Shown piece by piece: positions 1 through 10,715 of a stretch of DNA of 64,000 bases (within the stretch, counting starts at the first letter, position 1; the number at the start of each line of letters is the position of its first letter). Origin of the DNA: Sipunculus nudus (taxonomy: Eukaryota; Annelida; Sipuncula; Golfingiida; Sipunculidae). The notes beneath the pieces are model-generated. The model saw nothing but the letters and a program-made list of their open reading frames with translations, made no database searches and was not told where the DNA came from. The stretch is from positions 49,922,019 to 49,986,018 of the forward strand of contig CM049306.1 of NCBI GenBank assembly GCA_026874595.1, written 5' to 3'. A program made the position numbers and the translations under genes.

Positions 1-291
1 TGAAAACCCCCTTAGTTCTAGTTCTATTTGCATTACTTTGCCATAACCTTTGAATAATAGTTATGACTGGTAAACTTAAAACAGAAATGTATGAAGAGTG
101 AAAAAATAGAGCAACATTGCACAAGTTAATACCAAATCAAATATGAAAATTTATTGAATTACTTTCATTTGGCAACATATTCTTGGAAATGGTCATGGAT
201 TTCAACGTATATTTGAGAAGTATGAACATAAGATTATCAACCCGAGGAAATGCATTTAAAAGTAAATTTTATATTATATATATCATGTAAC

Positions 292-2778
292 CTGTAAGAT
301 TACCCAGGGATTGTAACCCAGGTAATAATTCATGTCTGCGATCTTCTGTCAGCTGGTCAGGTTGGAGCCTCCGACATAGCGGACCTTCCCTGAACGGACC
401 GAATCATTCATCGCAGACAGCACTTTTTAAATGGGGTGCCTTTGTCGCAGTAATGAGCTTGAATGTAGGAATGCTTGTTAATTAAAGCATATCACCTATC
501 TCTTAAATATCTGCAAGAAGGTTTATCAATTGTGCTCGGTGCTTTGCAAATGTTTATGTCTATACATACGTACATCTTTTAAAATAGGATTTGCTGATTA
601 ATCATAATTTGATTTACTAACCTTTACACGAAAACAGAGAGATGCTATGAGAAATACGTTACTACTTCAAACTTAAATCATGGGTAACTATAGCAATATT
701 TAAATTTAGATGGCAAACTCTTTTGAAGAAGACACACATTGATATAATTGACCTAACCGCAAACTATACCTGACTTGAATAGCATATTCATTGAATGAAT
801 TATCACGAGAAGAGGAATTGCAAGCAACCAATCCGGTTGATGTTGGTCATTTAAACAGCCAGTCTCTGGAAATGCGCATAATTTGCAAAATTTGGGCGAC
901 TCTTAAAAAAAAGGTGAGTCGTGCCACAAACTCAAACATGATAAAACGGCTTTTTTTCCATTCTCTTAACCACGGTCAGAGGCTTGGAAATGCATGCATT
1001 CGATCCGGGCACGCGGAAGGCCCAAGCTCAACATTGATCAACAAAATTAAAAGGGACATCTTTTAGTGGGAGGAATTGGTTGTAATATCACGTTCGATGA
1101 AAGAAAGATAAAAACGACTGATGAGCTATTTGGCAAACAGCCAGAGTGAAAGATAATGCCTTACTTCGCACAGAACTCGTGCGAGACAAATAAACCAAAA
1201 CATGACAAAACCCTTCACAATGATTGCGACATATTCATCACCGGAGATCATAGATATAAATAAGCAATCGGAGATTTTGACGTCAGTCAATGAGAAGTTA
1301 TTCATTCGCGACCGGCATTTCTCTTATAACAGACCTCGTAAGCATAAACATGGAAACCTTCTTTGTAGAGCGTTCTTTTTTTTTTTTTTGGGGGGGGGGG
1401 GGGGTTCTGATTAGCATAATCAGGTCAAAAGGGAGGAGCAGAAGGGCTGATGTGAATAGCTCAGTTGACACCTTTGACTCTGTAAATTTGTTAATTTTGA
1501 CCAGTCCCAAGGCCCGGGTGCCTACATTGTAAAGGTTTGACTGTACACAAAACCGGTAGGGTGTAGTTAACTTTTAACAACATAGGTCATAAAGCATTTT
1601 TCAATGGGGCTAACAAAATCAACTTAAGTAAAAAAGTACCTGATATATGTCTATATTATCGCTCTGCAGACGTCTCAAATTTTTTTCAATTTCTTTTATG
1701 ATGTTTTCGACGGAGTTCTTTTCCGTTGGGATTCTCTTCTTTCATCTGACGTCGACACTTGGTGGCAATGGCCATCTTTTCTTTGTTTTCTCTTTTGCCT
1801 CGTTAAATAGCATTCTTTCAAACATTCGTTACATTTTAAATGCTGTTTAGCCTCATATCAGTACATAATGTTTAATTACTACATTTGTATCTTCATTTAA
1901 TAGGGGATAACAATCCTTTAGACTCGTGCAGTAATGGCATTACCTCTACGAAGTAATAATGAACTATTGAAAGTAAACTGGAAAAGCACTCAGAGAGCGC
2001 AGACCTCCACTAATCCAGATCATTACCCTCAAAAGGCCTTGTCAGAAAAGCATTATTTTTCCTTAAAGAATTCTTGGATCCATAAGGTGGATTTTATCAA
2101 TTGTTCATTTCATCATTGCCGAGCTACCCTGAAAATAACAACAAAATTCAACCCGTTGAGTTATATTACAGAAAGATAGACAGACAGACATAGAAACAGA
2201 CAAATCAACGCTGGCTAAACACTAACCTCCATGGTGGAGGTTGTGAGAGTAAGAACGGTCCAATAAAAATACCTTTTCTTCACCCAGTTGTCGATAATTT
2301 CCTTCGATCATCCATGGGAGCATACATTTGCCGTGTCAATACTATTACCCCTCCAGCTCTGAGAACTGTCGAGATGGGACTCCTCTTTGTCTGTAGTCTG
2401 TCCTAGTACAGATAGATAAATAGAGGTAAATTTCCTATCATTCAGCCATACATGATATAAGTTACCGGGTAAAGACTAGTTTTTTGGCGATTCTTTAAAT
2501 GTTAAATTCACAAAAAGGACCTCGGGAGAAAGACGATATCTCGCTTTTTATATTGAATATATCCAATCAATTCTTGATCCATTATGAATAACAGCGTATA
2601 TTAAGATATGCCTGATGTTCTACACATGGACTTACGTGGCAAAACGTGGAGTATTTAGTCTTATTATTTTCCTACCTGCCTCCTGTCAAATATGACAGTG
2701 CCTAGACATGTTGGATCCCTTAAGACCACAGTTTCTGCTGAGGAATTTGTACTCCACTTTACGGCCTGATTCCGAAAT
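292..2778 (-). pseudogene. Aldo-keto reductase pseudogene, exons 1-4 (AKR copy 1)
   Basis: Four exon remnants match, in order, exons 1-4 of the AKR copy at 14714-21129: about 2670-2778 (N-terminus), 2273-2413 (the FIDTAN segment), 1640-1791 (the IATKCR segment) and 292-458 (the HY-CDKGTP segment). AKRs are NADPH-dependent cytosolic carbonyl reductases with a TIM-barrel fold and a D-Y-K-H catalytic tetrad. Lesions are visible in every exon: the start codon is ATT instead of ATG, exon 1 is shifted near its end, exon 2 has a frame loss and a stop (TGA) just after the SIDTANVCSHG segment, exon 3 is shifted after the RRK motif, and exon 4 has a lost base plus a TGA where the paralogue has GW. Splice donors after exons 2-4 are still GT. 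Exons 5-8 would fall left of the window or are lost. The introns hold nothing recognisable apart from a T/G homopolymer at 1376-1404. Confidence 0.85.
1376..1404. repeat. poly-T/poly-G tract
   Basis: A run of T is followed directly by about 15 G in intron 3 of AKR pseudogene copy 1. It is one of many long G runs in the window. Confidence 0.9.
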
Positions 2779-2900
2779 GTTCCTAGTGGCTATTAAACGC
2801 AGAACACATGATGAATACAATCTTTAGAGTCTCAGCACACAACATACAAAACGATTTCATGAGTAGAGAATTAAAAAATATATTATAAAAACATAGAGGA

Positions 2901-2921
2901 ATCTATCTATCTATCTATCTA

Positions 2922-2971
<50 letters not shown>
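2901..2971. repeat. (CTAT)n then (TA)n microsatellite
   Basis: Tetranucleotide CTAT repeats (2901-2925) run into a pure TA tract. The Tigger-type element at 2972-4105 sits inside this TA tract, which resumes at 4106. Confidence 0.95.
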
Positions 2972-2974
<3 letters not shown>

Positions 2975-4102
2975 TAAAACCTCGTGTCGAAGTCGAAGTG
3001 ACCGGTGAATTTACTTCGACACAACCGGAGTTCGAGACAACAGATGTTCATTATATTCGACCTTCTTCAGCCTGGATTATTATCGATAAATACTGCATAT
3101 GTATAGGACCTATGTTATATAGTTCTCGAAATGGTTTGCGTGAAAGAATAACACCAATTTTATATACATGTTTTATTATAAAAAGCTTTTTATAATAAAA
3201 AGCACATAAATACCACCATAAATAGGATTAGGTAAATCAAGAAGTGAAATAAGAGCACATACATGTACGTGTATAAAAGCACACAAATCATCAAATGATT
3301 GGCTCAGATCATATTCAGTTCAACACATCAGATCTTCTAAAAAAATGCAGTAACAGTCCTTTGCTTAACACGAGAATGCTCCTGATCAGCAACAAAGTTC
3401 TCAATTCCCGACAAGGATCTGAAGCAGTCATCCTCGCCCTCTGACGACTGTAGCAGCTGCCGCAGCTTGCGGCACATCTTACGGGCCTCTCTAATGGTTG
3501 GTGGTGGTGAAATGGGCGTGGTCGGCTCGTCCCCTCTGTCAGAATCAGGGGCCTGGTCTTTCTTCGAGATCTCTTCCACGATCTCAGAATCACTCAGGAT
3601 TCCTGTTTTGGCGAGCTGACTGTCAACGTTGACAAAGTCGGAGAAGGTGCCCTCTGTACCGAAGCCACGCTCAGCTAGCTGCTGCAGGGTCATCTCCATC
3701 TCAGGATCGTCGTTAACATCTGGCGCATCACTCAGCTCACTGGTGGGGGCAGAGCTAGTGAACCGTGCACAACTGTTGTCCAAACATTAAAGCGGCATAA
3801 CCTCGAGTCGAGCGACAGAGCCATCACGCTTGATGAGTGACAGCCTTGTCGGTATTAATTAATTATGACTGGTCATCACGGCCTAATCATGATTGACGGG
3901 CCATGCACAACTGTTATCCAATCATGACTTCGAGTTAAGCGATAGAAATGTTAGCTGGGGACCAACAAAACACCTCGACACATCCGGTTTTTCGACACAT
4001 CCGACTTCGACACAAGCGGAGTTAAATTAGTAAGGGACCCCACGTTCGACTTCGACACATGCGGGAATTCGACTTAACCGAGATCGACACAACGAGGTTT
4101 TA

Positions 4103-4105
<3 letters not shown>
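2972..4105 (-). mobile_element. Tigger/pogo-type DNA transposon, internally deleted
   Basis: The ends are inverted repeats beginning CAGTAAAACCTCG (left at 2972, right reading inward from 4105), followed by several subterminal GTGTCGAAGTCGAA-like motifs in both arms. The flanking bases on both sides are TA, the target duplicated by Tc1/mariner-pogo elements, although here the surrounding TA microsatellite hides the exact duplication. At 1134 bp it is far shorter than an autonomous Tigger, and the only coding remnant is the C-terminal tail of a transposase on the minus strand (3337-3783). The DNA-binding and DDE domains are absent, so it could move only with help from a full-length relative. 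Confidence 0.88.
3337..3783 (-). pseudogene. Tigger/jerky-like transposase, C-terminal fragment
   Basis: This 148-residue frame has the features of the acidic tail of Tigger-derived (CENP-B/jerky family) transposases. It has a SEL-DAPDVNDD stretch, then an FVNVDSQLAKTGILSDSEIVEEI segment with the usual D-ILSD-EIVEE pattern, a proline/threonine linker (PTTPISPPP), a helix with repeated leucines (KLRQLLQS) and a terminal RTVTAFF similar to the common TITDFF ending. The helix-turn-helix, CENP-B DNA-binding domain and DDE catalytic core are missing. The frame opens with a methionine only by chance, because homology should continue upstream. It is a non-functional remnant by itself. The family call rests on recognising the tail pattern and on the flanking CAGTAAAACC repeats. 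Confidence 0.75.
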
Positions 4106-4151
<46 letters not shown>

Positions 4152-4189
4152 AAGGCTTCTTCCTGCGACCCCCCCCCCCCCCCCCCCCC
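4106..4189. repeat. (TA)n followed by poly-C
   Basis: The TA microsatellite continues from 4106 to 4149 on the right of the Tigger-type element. A run of about 21 C follows at 4169-4189. Confidence 0.95.
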
Positions 4190-5080
4190 ACGTGACCTGT
4201 TACGCTTCAGTGGACTAGTGCAACCACGATACCTGGTCGCACCAGTGGACTTGCTTCGTGCGACGGGGGTCTAGGATCGTGGCTGATTATGCCCGGACAG
4301 AGGGATTAACCTGACGGCGGTCATTAATAAGATTTACGTTAAAAGCCTTGCAGACGACCATTATTAATGAGATCAAAGTGATAAGATAGTGATCGGGATT
4401 ATTTATTTCTGGTATTAATTGCGCATATAGGCCTATAATTACCAGAAAATGCTTTATAGCTCCTCATAACATATATACGATGGCCTATTTTTGACAATTC
4501 GTTTTTAACTTGATGGGGTTGATTTTGTTCTAGTATAAGTTGCGCATATTTGATCATCAGAAAAAAAACTCTTTAATTCATAATAACGTCCATGTAGGGA
4601 GGAAAAATGGCTTCATTTTTACAGTTCATTTTCAACTTTTAGCATTGGATTTATTTGCCAGTTTTAGGATATGGGGTATCGAGTATGAGCAATGGAGAAT
4701 TTTATCTGATTTCTTTGAAAGGAACACACACACACTTATTGTTCATCTGGTCAGCACATACATTAATAGCAAGGACACAAAATATTCACATCATACACAT
4801 ACATCATCTATTAATTATGACAATATAACAGAATAAGAACAAAATGAAAAATATGTTTCGACAACTTTATCACACATATATCAATGGAACAAGACATTAA
4901 CAATGTCAATATATTAACTGATGATTGAGCAAAGATATTTACTGATGACAAAGCACCTAAATTTATGGACCCTGTTAACGCGATATTCTCGTGGGAAATA
5001 TTGGCATGCAGTGGGTTTCCGCCCGGAGGTTGCATTTCTATGTTACACCGGAAGTCAGACCCCCGTCGCACGAAGCACTC

Positions 5081-5082
<2 letters not shown>

Positions 5083-5151
<69 letters not shown>

Positions 5152-5188
5152 TACAGAGAGGGAGAGAGAGAGAGAGAGAGAGAGGGGG
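5083..5188. repeat. (TA)n-(GA)n compound microsatellite
   Basis: The TA tract at 5083-5124 changes directly into a GA tract (5125-5188) with minor interruptions. The YIYI/RERE open frames across it on both strands are low-complexity artefacts. Confidence 0.95.
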
Positions 5189-6079
5189 GTATAGCACAAT
5201 AAACTAGCATGGCTACATTTATATTTTCATATTAAGACTTTAAAAGATATAGGTTTTTATTTAGAAAACCATTTTTGTTCTGTGGATTGATGTTCCATCT
5301 CCCTATACATTGAACTACCATAGCTCTCTATATAATATATGCCGCTCACAAAATAAGGCCATCAGTTCTCCCTGCTGCACGTTAGGTCGTTGGGTCGACA
5401 CATGGAAACATATCTGTTTAAAATGCGACCACCTAATTAACACTGTGATTGATATCTTTGTCTAAGATTTCCTTTGCGATTTACCATTCACGATGTGTCG
5501 ATTTTTACCTCCATCTCTGAAATTATTCATTTTCAATGACAAACCTTGCCCAGGTTGCTCTCACAGAACTGTGATTCCCTGCCGGTTAAAAAAAACCCTC
5601 GGAATATTATGGGAAATAAGACCTGTTTATCGCCTACCGTTCACGTTACGAAATTATATACGATACTCGTTCATCATTTTGGGTGGTCATGGTAATTGGA
5701 TAATCGTGTTAGAGAGAATGCCGAACTGACTAGGTGCTCAAATAATGATCATTGGCAAACTGGGATGAAAAACTGGCCCTGGAAATATGACATAATGTTT
5801 ATACCATTTAAGAAATCGAAATCAATATTTGTTTATATAATCGGCTCTGAGGGATCACCATTTTGTTTATGCCATCGGTCCATCGTTAAAATTTCCTGCT
5901 TGTTCAGATGGACATATATCCCGATCCCGATCCAGATAAAAAAATTCAGTCGGAAGTTGAAATGGGTACCTTGAAAATAACATTGCAAGTTATAATGTAA
6001 CTGTATTATGATGTAAGAATATTTTATTCGTTTTGATGTCTTCATGATGTGCAAGCCATGTAGAAAAAATAGATACAAA

Positions 6080-6200
6080 ATGAATGGGAACATGCTACCA
6101 TTACTGGTTTGTGGGCGCAAACGTATCGGTTATACGAATTTGCTCCCAGCCGTATGGCGTCTTCCTTGCATTTTAGATTTAATATGCAAACGAAGTAAAG
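6080..6200 (-). repeat. Diverged copy of the segment at 28884-29110
   Basis: About 40 bp around 6090-6130 align base for base with 28892-28935 (shared ATTACTGG-TTGTGG-CGC-AACG and CGGTT). A second short match is seen near 6165-6190 versus 29090-29115. The middle of the longer copy is missing here. It may be a gene-exon relic or a dispersed repeat; I do not recognise the product. Confidence 0.4.
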
Positions 6201-9200
6201 CTGAGAGACCTTTCTATACTTTTGCCAAGAAGAAAGGAAAGTAGTTGGAGGCCCCGTTATCCCTCAAAGGCGCATCTTCATCTTATGAAACGCTTTATTT
6301 TGACACAAATGAATTACTTTAATGTGAGCTTAGATAGCAATGTCGAACCTTATTACACTGTCACTTTTTCCAAGCCTTTCCATTCAGACTTGTGCATTTA
6401 TCATGACCATTTTGACGTCCTATAATCGGGGGGGGGGGGGCAATAAATCATACAGCAATAACCCACATAGATCCCATCTGGTGTATCTGAGTTGACTGCG
6501 TCTTAAACCACTTTAGCATGGTTCCACTTGCTCCACAGGAGAGAATTCTGTAAAAGGAAAACCACTCAAAATAGAATGATGAACTTTGGTAGTCTTTCAC
6601 AGCCGGCCGCATTCCATATGCACTTTATACAAGAACTAGCAGCTGCATCTTAGGTGCTCTCTAAATCTAACAAATCTATATTGATACAGTTGTTGTCAGA
6701 AGCAAGTAAGACAAAGACATCAGGCAAAATGTTGGACGTTATCACTACGCTCCATAATGCAGCTTTAGCTGGTAAATAGTGTCAATACTTGTATCAATTG
6801 TGTAAACATCACAAAAGCACGGCAATGTCACAGCCTGTTGAGTGGTGAGTTTTTTAACATCTTAGACGGTGGATGGACGTAGCGAGCAATCATGTTATGA
6901 CTTTGTCTGCGGTCATGTAATACAAGTATACAGATGATTTATACAACCGCTAAAGCCTTTTTTTTGCTCCTGCTGGATTACTGCATAATTTAGACCATTA
7001 AAATTCAACATAACAAAAACCTTTTGAGTTGGCTATCAGCTATCGTAAGTTACAATAGAGATTTTAGGTATGAGGGATTTGAAACCAGACTGACTGTGCA
7101 GACAGGTCCTCTTAAACTCTCCTTATGTATAAAAATAGATAGATGTGACTTAATATAGATTCAGCTAAGCATTTACAAAAGAGGTATCAGATAAATATAT
7201 TCAAGAAATAAAATTTGTTTACTTATGTAAAGTTTCACTGTTCAGCGCGAATATTCGTTGTGTGCTAAAGACTCCTAAAGAAAGAGTTTTTGACGTTAGT
7301 TATATCACAATTAAACCCTTGCACATTTTGAAATGAAAAATTCACATAGAAAATACTTTCGAATTAATACTCATTGTTATGTTTATGGGAAAAAAATATC
7401 ATAAACTTAAGTTCATAATCATATCGATACGCTATCGCTTTCTGACAGAAGAAAAACATAAAATTTGTTGAATTCTATTTCGCATTTATTGATCCATGGC
7501 ATATGATTTGACAAGTAATTCGAATGACAAGTAAAGCGAGAGGAATATGAAAATCGTTTCGTCATTTTGATTTGTTATTATCGCCGGAGATCTTTGATGA
7601 GTCTCTTATATTTCATAGTTATTTCAAGTCGAGCTACTGTGTCAAATCAAGTAGGGTTACTATGCCAAATCTAGACATAAGAAAGTTGCACTTGCAAGGA
7701 TTTAAAAGTGTGTTTCTTAATTTAAAAAGAAACACATTAAAATGACAAATCAGTTATTATCATGTATATTATCATGTGGGTTTTAATTGTAATGTTTAAC
7801 TTAAGTAAAACAAAAAAATATTTGCTGGCATATGAAACTCCCTTGTGTGACCTATCAGGTATAGTTATATCCTACAAGGCGAAATATTTTATTCTCTCAA
7901 GGGCAAAACCAAAAATAACTGTTCGCCAAATACTACCGTAAGTAATTTACAGGATATCTTTAATACCTGAGGATTTGCAAGTACACAGGTTGCTTTGATA
8001 ATTTAAAAACATTGCATTTTTAAAGATTTAAAACAAACGGATATCTCCCGCACTTTACAGTGCAAGTACAGAGTCCAAGGCGAATAATTTGTCTTTCAAT
8101 CAGGTAAAGTTTATGGACGCTGAGCTGATAGGGTTTAGTTTGTGATCTACTCCCTGAACTCCCAAGTCAGAGCAAACCATACTCTGTTTAGCAACTGATT
8201 TTGTTCATTTGGCATATCACTAGCATTATAATATTAGCCTTATAAGAGTATTGTTTATACAAAACCTGGAACAGGACCATTCTATGCACTTAGTGTAGAA
8301 ACTGATATATATTCATTTTACATAAAATCATCTCTTTTTGTCCCAGGGGTCAGTGAAATGTCTAGTAATTTCCATCACAAAAAATTGACATTTATTTAGA
8401 AATCTCTATCCTGTCAGAAATCCTAACAGTATACACATATTACTCAGAATGTCTTGTAGTCCTGCTTCATAGTAAGTCCTGAAACAAGGCAATCTGCAGT
8501 GTCTATCTTTGATTTATGATTCAACCAAGGCAAACTGTAGTAAGTACACTGCGGCTTTTTTATATAGTATTTTTGCAGATATTGCGAAACAGAACACAAA
8601 TCCCATTGAAATATTCCCGCGGAACAGTATCACTCTTTTTTTCAGAATGAAATTATGGCTCTTGATATTTCGTGCGTGTAAACATATTCTGCCAAAAGTG
8701 TAGATACGGCAGCCTTGTTTGTGCCGCATAATATTTGACATCTGTACCAATACAACCAACTTCGTATAAAAATATACTGCTTTGATCTTATATCATCCAG
8801 AGACGAGAATGAAACATTCATTTAAGCAACAACATTACGTACGTGTTATGTGTTACACCCGGCTTGCGACATTCGGGTCTAAGACTGTATAGGAAATGAC
8901 AGCCCCGATAGCAGCCACGTGGAAAATCGGTAGGATTAACTTAAATTAGGATTTGATTAGGACTGGGAGATACGTCACGAAAGTACTTAGAATACGTAAT
9001 TGGAGTGAATGTTTTTACGGAACATATATTGTCATGGACCTAGGCCGATTTAATAGCGGAATAATGGCAATATCTGCAAATATTAGTTGCCTACTAGACG
9101 TGGTTTACAAACTAAAAGCCTTCAGACTTCATTCATAACTTATTTTATGATGAAAAATATATAATACATATAACAGTATGTACCGCTAAATCGCAATTTC

Positions 9201-9349
9201 GGTAGAAGTACGTTTCAGTACAGGCAGATATTTTACAGAAAGCTACCATTTTCACACTGCTATTAGGCATATTTGTTATCTGCATACATTTACCTTTCAA
9301 AAACACATTGATACCAGTTGTAGCCAATTTGGTACCGGTGATCCCTCTG

Positions 9350-9431
9350 TTTTCATAAACTGATGTCAGCACCAAACACTGAACGCAGAGTGAAGTTTAA
9401 TTGTTTAATTAGAAATACATAAAGAATGCCT
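9350..9431 (-). repeat. Split direct repeat B2 (3' end of YR element)
   Basis: This 82-bp copy looks identical to 9609-9690 and forms the 3' end of the element. A 93-bp spacer (9432-9524) that matches neither repeat separates it from A2. Confidence 0.9.
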
Positions 9432-9524
9432 TAGTCTGTACACCCAGTGACATCGCAATAGAAGGTACATAATCACCGTATATAACATCACTTAACCTCT
9501 CCTAATTAACCTGAAATTACGCCC

Positions 9525-9608
9525 ACACTGGGAATAGATTGACTGGCCATCGTTGGCTGGAGAGCCAACAGATGGCGCTACCTGCTAAGGGGTTTGGGCT
9601 GACGCTAG
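9525..9608 (-). repeat. Split direct repeat A2
   Basis: This 84-bp copy matches 13812-13895 with one visible difference (C versus T in the GGC/TATCGTTGG stretch). It directly abuts repeat B1. Confidence 0.9.
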
Positions 9609-9690
9609 TTTTCATAAACTGATGTCAGCACCAAACACTGAACGCAGAGTGAAGTTTAATTGTTTAATTAGAAATACATAAAGAATGCCT
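9609..9690 (-). repeat. Split direct repeat B1
   Basis: This 82-bp copy is identical by eye to 9350-9431. It starts 28 bp beyond the recombinase stop codon. Confidence 0.9.
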
Positions 9691-9717
9691 GGGTAGAGAG
9701 AACATATATAAATAACC

Positions 9718-10680
9718 TTAAACATGATTAAAAAGGGTCTCACAGTAATCAAAAGGTGTTTGAGCACGTACATAGTGTTCGTAAAACACATCCCTTGTTG
9801 TCCATCGCCCAAGTTTCAAAACAATGTCTGGGTCTGTACCGACTTCGATGGCTGATGTGGCACCTGTAGGCCTGAACGATTTCGCAGAAAAACCCTTGGA
9901 GGCCAACCCAGCTTTGTTAATACAATCATCAAGAATACTTGCTATTGTTGATGACGATATAGCTTTGTAAGGTGCAGTCAACGACAGGAAAACGGGACGC
10001 GTGTCCATCGGACGAATATCCTCAGTGCGTTGTATGTAACATTTAACAGCAGCAACAGGGTCTAGTTTTGAATCAGCGTGCGGCGGTAAAGTCTCCTCAA
10101 AACCGCTCCGTGAGGTATCATTCTTCGAACCAAATATGCGTATAACGGCCGCTCCATTAGGGAGAAAGGTAATTTGATCCGTGCTGAATACTATCGGTAC
10201 GATTTGTCCGCTCTTTGGATCGTAAACCTTTGCTTTCGGGGCAATGTCAGAGGGTCTGAGCATAATTGATAGAGCAAGGAGAGCCACTGTTTTTAGCCTA
10301 AGATCTTTAATTGTGAGATCCTCATTTTTAGGCCAGCTCTTGAACAAGTTCATAAACGGCTGATTAGGCATCACCATTGAGCGCGTTCGTGGTGCTGAAG
10401 TGCCACCTTTCGTAAGTGCTTTCACCATATTTGAAAGTGCCTTTGTATGCATCAAGTTCGCTCTGCCTAAGGCGTCGTATAAGTTTGAAATTGCTGCTGT
10501 CGCGGATTTTATGACCGAAGCAGGTTTAACGGTCTCATCAGCTAAAGAACACAAAAAATCAGCGATGACAGCTGCAGTGTCAGGAGGAAATGACAAACAA
10601 CGTTTATCACAGAAATGTCTGAGTTTCCGGAGCAATCCGTTGTACAGTTTTAGGGTGGAATCTGCCCAGGCAAATTTCAT
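9718..10680 (-). CDS. Tyrosine recombinase of the DIRS/PAT-type element
   Basis: A 320-residue product from the methionine at 10680; the same frame is open upstream to 11910, but that stretch lies antiparallel in frame over the RT gene and looks non-coding. It is the integrase that inserts the circular DNA copy by site-specific recombination. Residues 1-100 form an alpha-helical SAM-like core-binding region (FAWADSTLKLYNGLLRKL, VIADFLCSLADE). The catalytic part has the first arginine in LSIMLRPSD (R142), box II as AKSFRPTGA (R270), GRW (W293, the usual His/Trp position) and FYEHY with the nucleophilic tyrosine (Y300 or Y303). In box II the usual H-x-x-R reads K-S-F-R. The start lies about 35 nt after the RT stop, so reinitiation or a frameshift fusion with RT is possible. 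Confidence 0.85.
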   Translation of the reverse strand: MKFAWADSTLKLYNGLLRKLRHFCDKRCLSFPPDTAAVIADFLCSLADETVKPASVIKSATAAISNLYDALGRANLMHTKALSNMVKALTKGGTSAPRTRSMVMPNQPFMNLFKSWPKNEDLTIKDLRLKTVALLALSIMLRPSDIAPKAKVYDPKSGQIVPIVFSTDQITFLPNGAAVIRIFGSKNDTSRSGFEETLPPHADSKLDPVAAVKCYIQRTEDIRPMDTRPVFLSLTAPYKAISSSTIASILDDCINKAGLASKGFSAKSFRPTGATSAIEVGTDPDIVLKLGRWTTRDVFYEHYVRAQTPFDYCETLFNHV

Positions 10681-10715
10681 TTGGGCAGTTGCTCTGGGGG
10701 ACCAGCCCTCCCTAG

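Larger units (their letters stand above)
4190..9349. other. No gene recognised; AT-rich spacer
   Basis: Short open frames exist on both strands, but none has a recognisable domain, codon bias or splice context that I could support. Contents: a TA/GA microsatellite at 5083-5188, a segment at 6080-6200 resembling 28884-29110, and a poly-G run at 6428-6440. The rest is unstructured AT-rich sequence to the eye. Confidence 0.6.

Noticed and set aside
4811-5202. Frames of YIYI/RERE/SLSL repeats, also at 25546, 45899-46140 and 53247-53632
   Set aside because: They are translations of TA and GA microsatellites.
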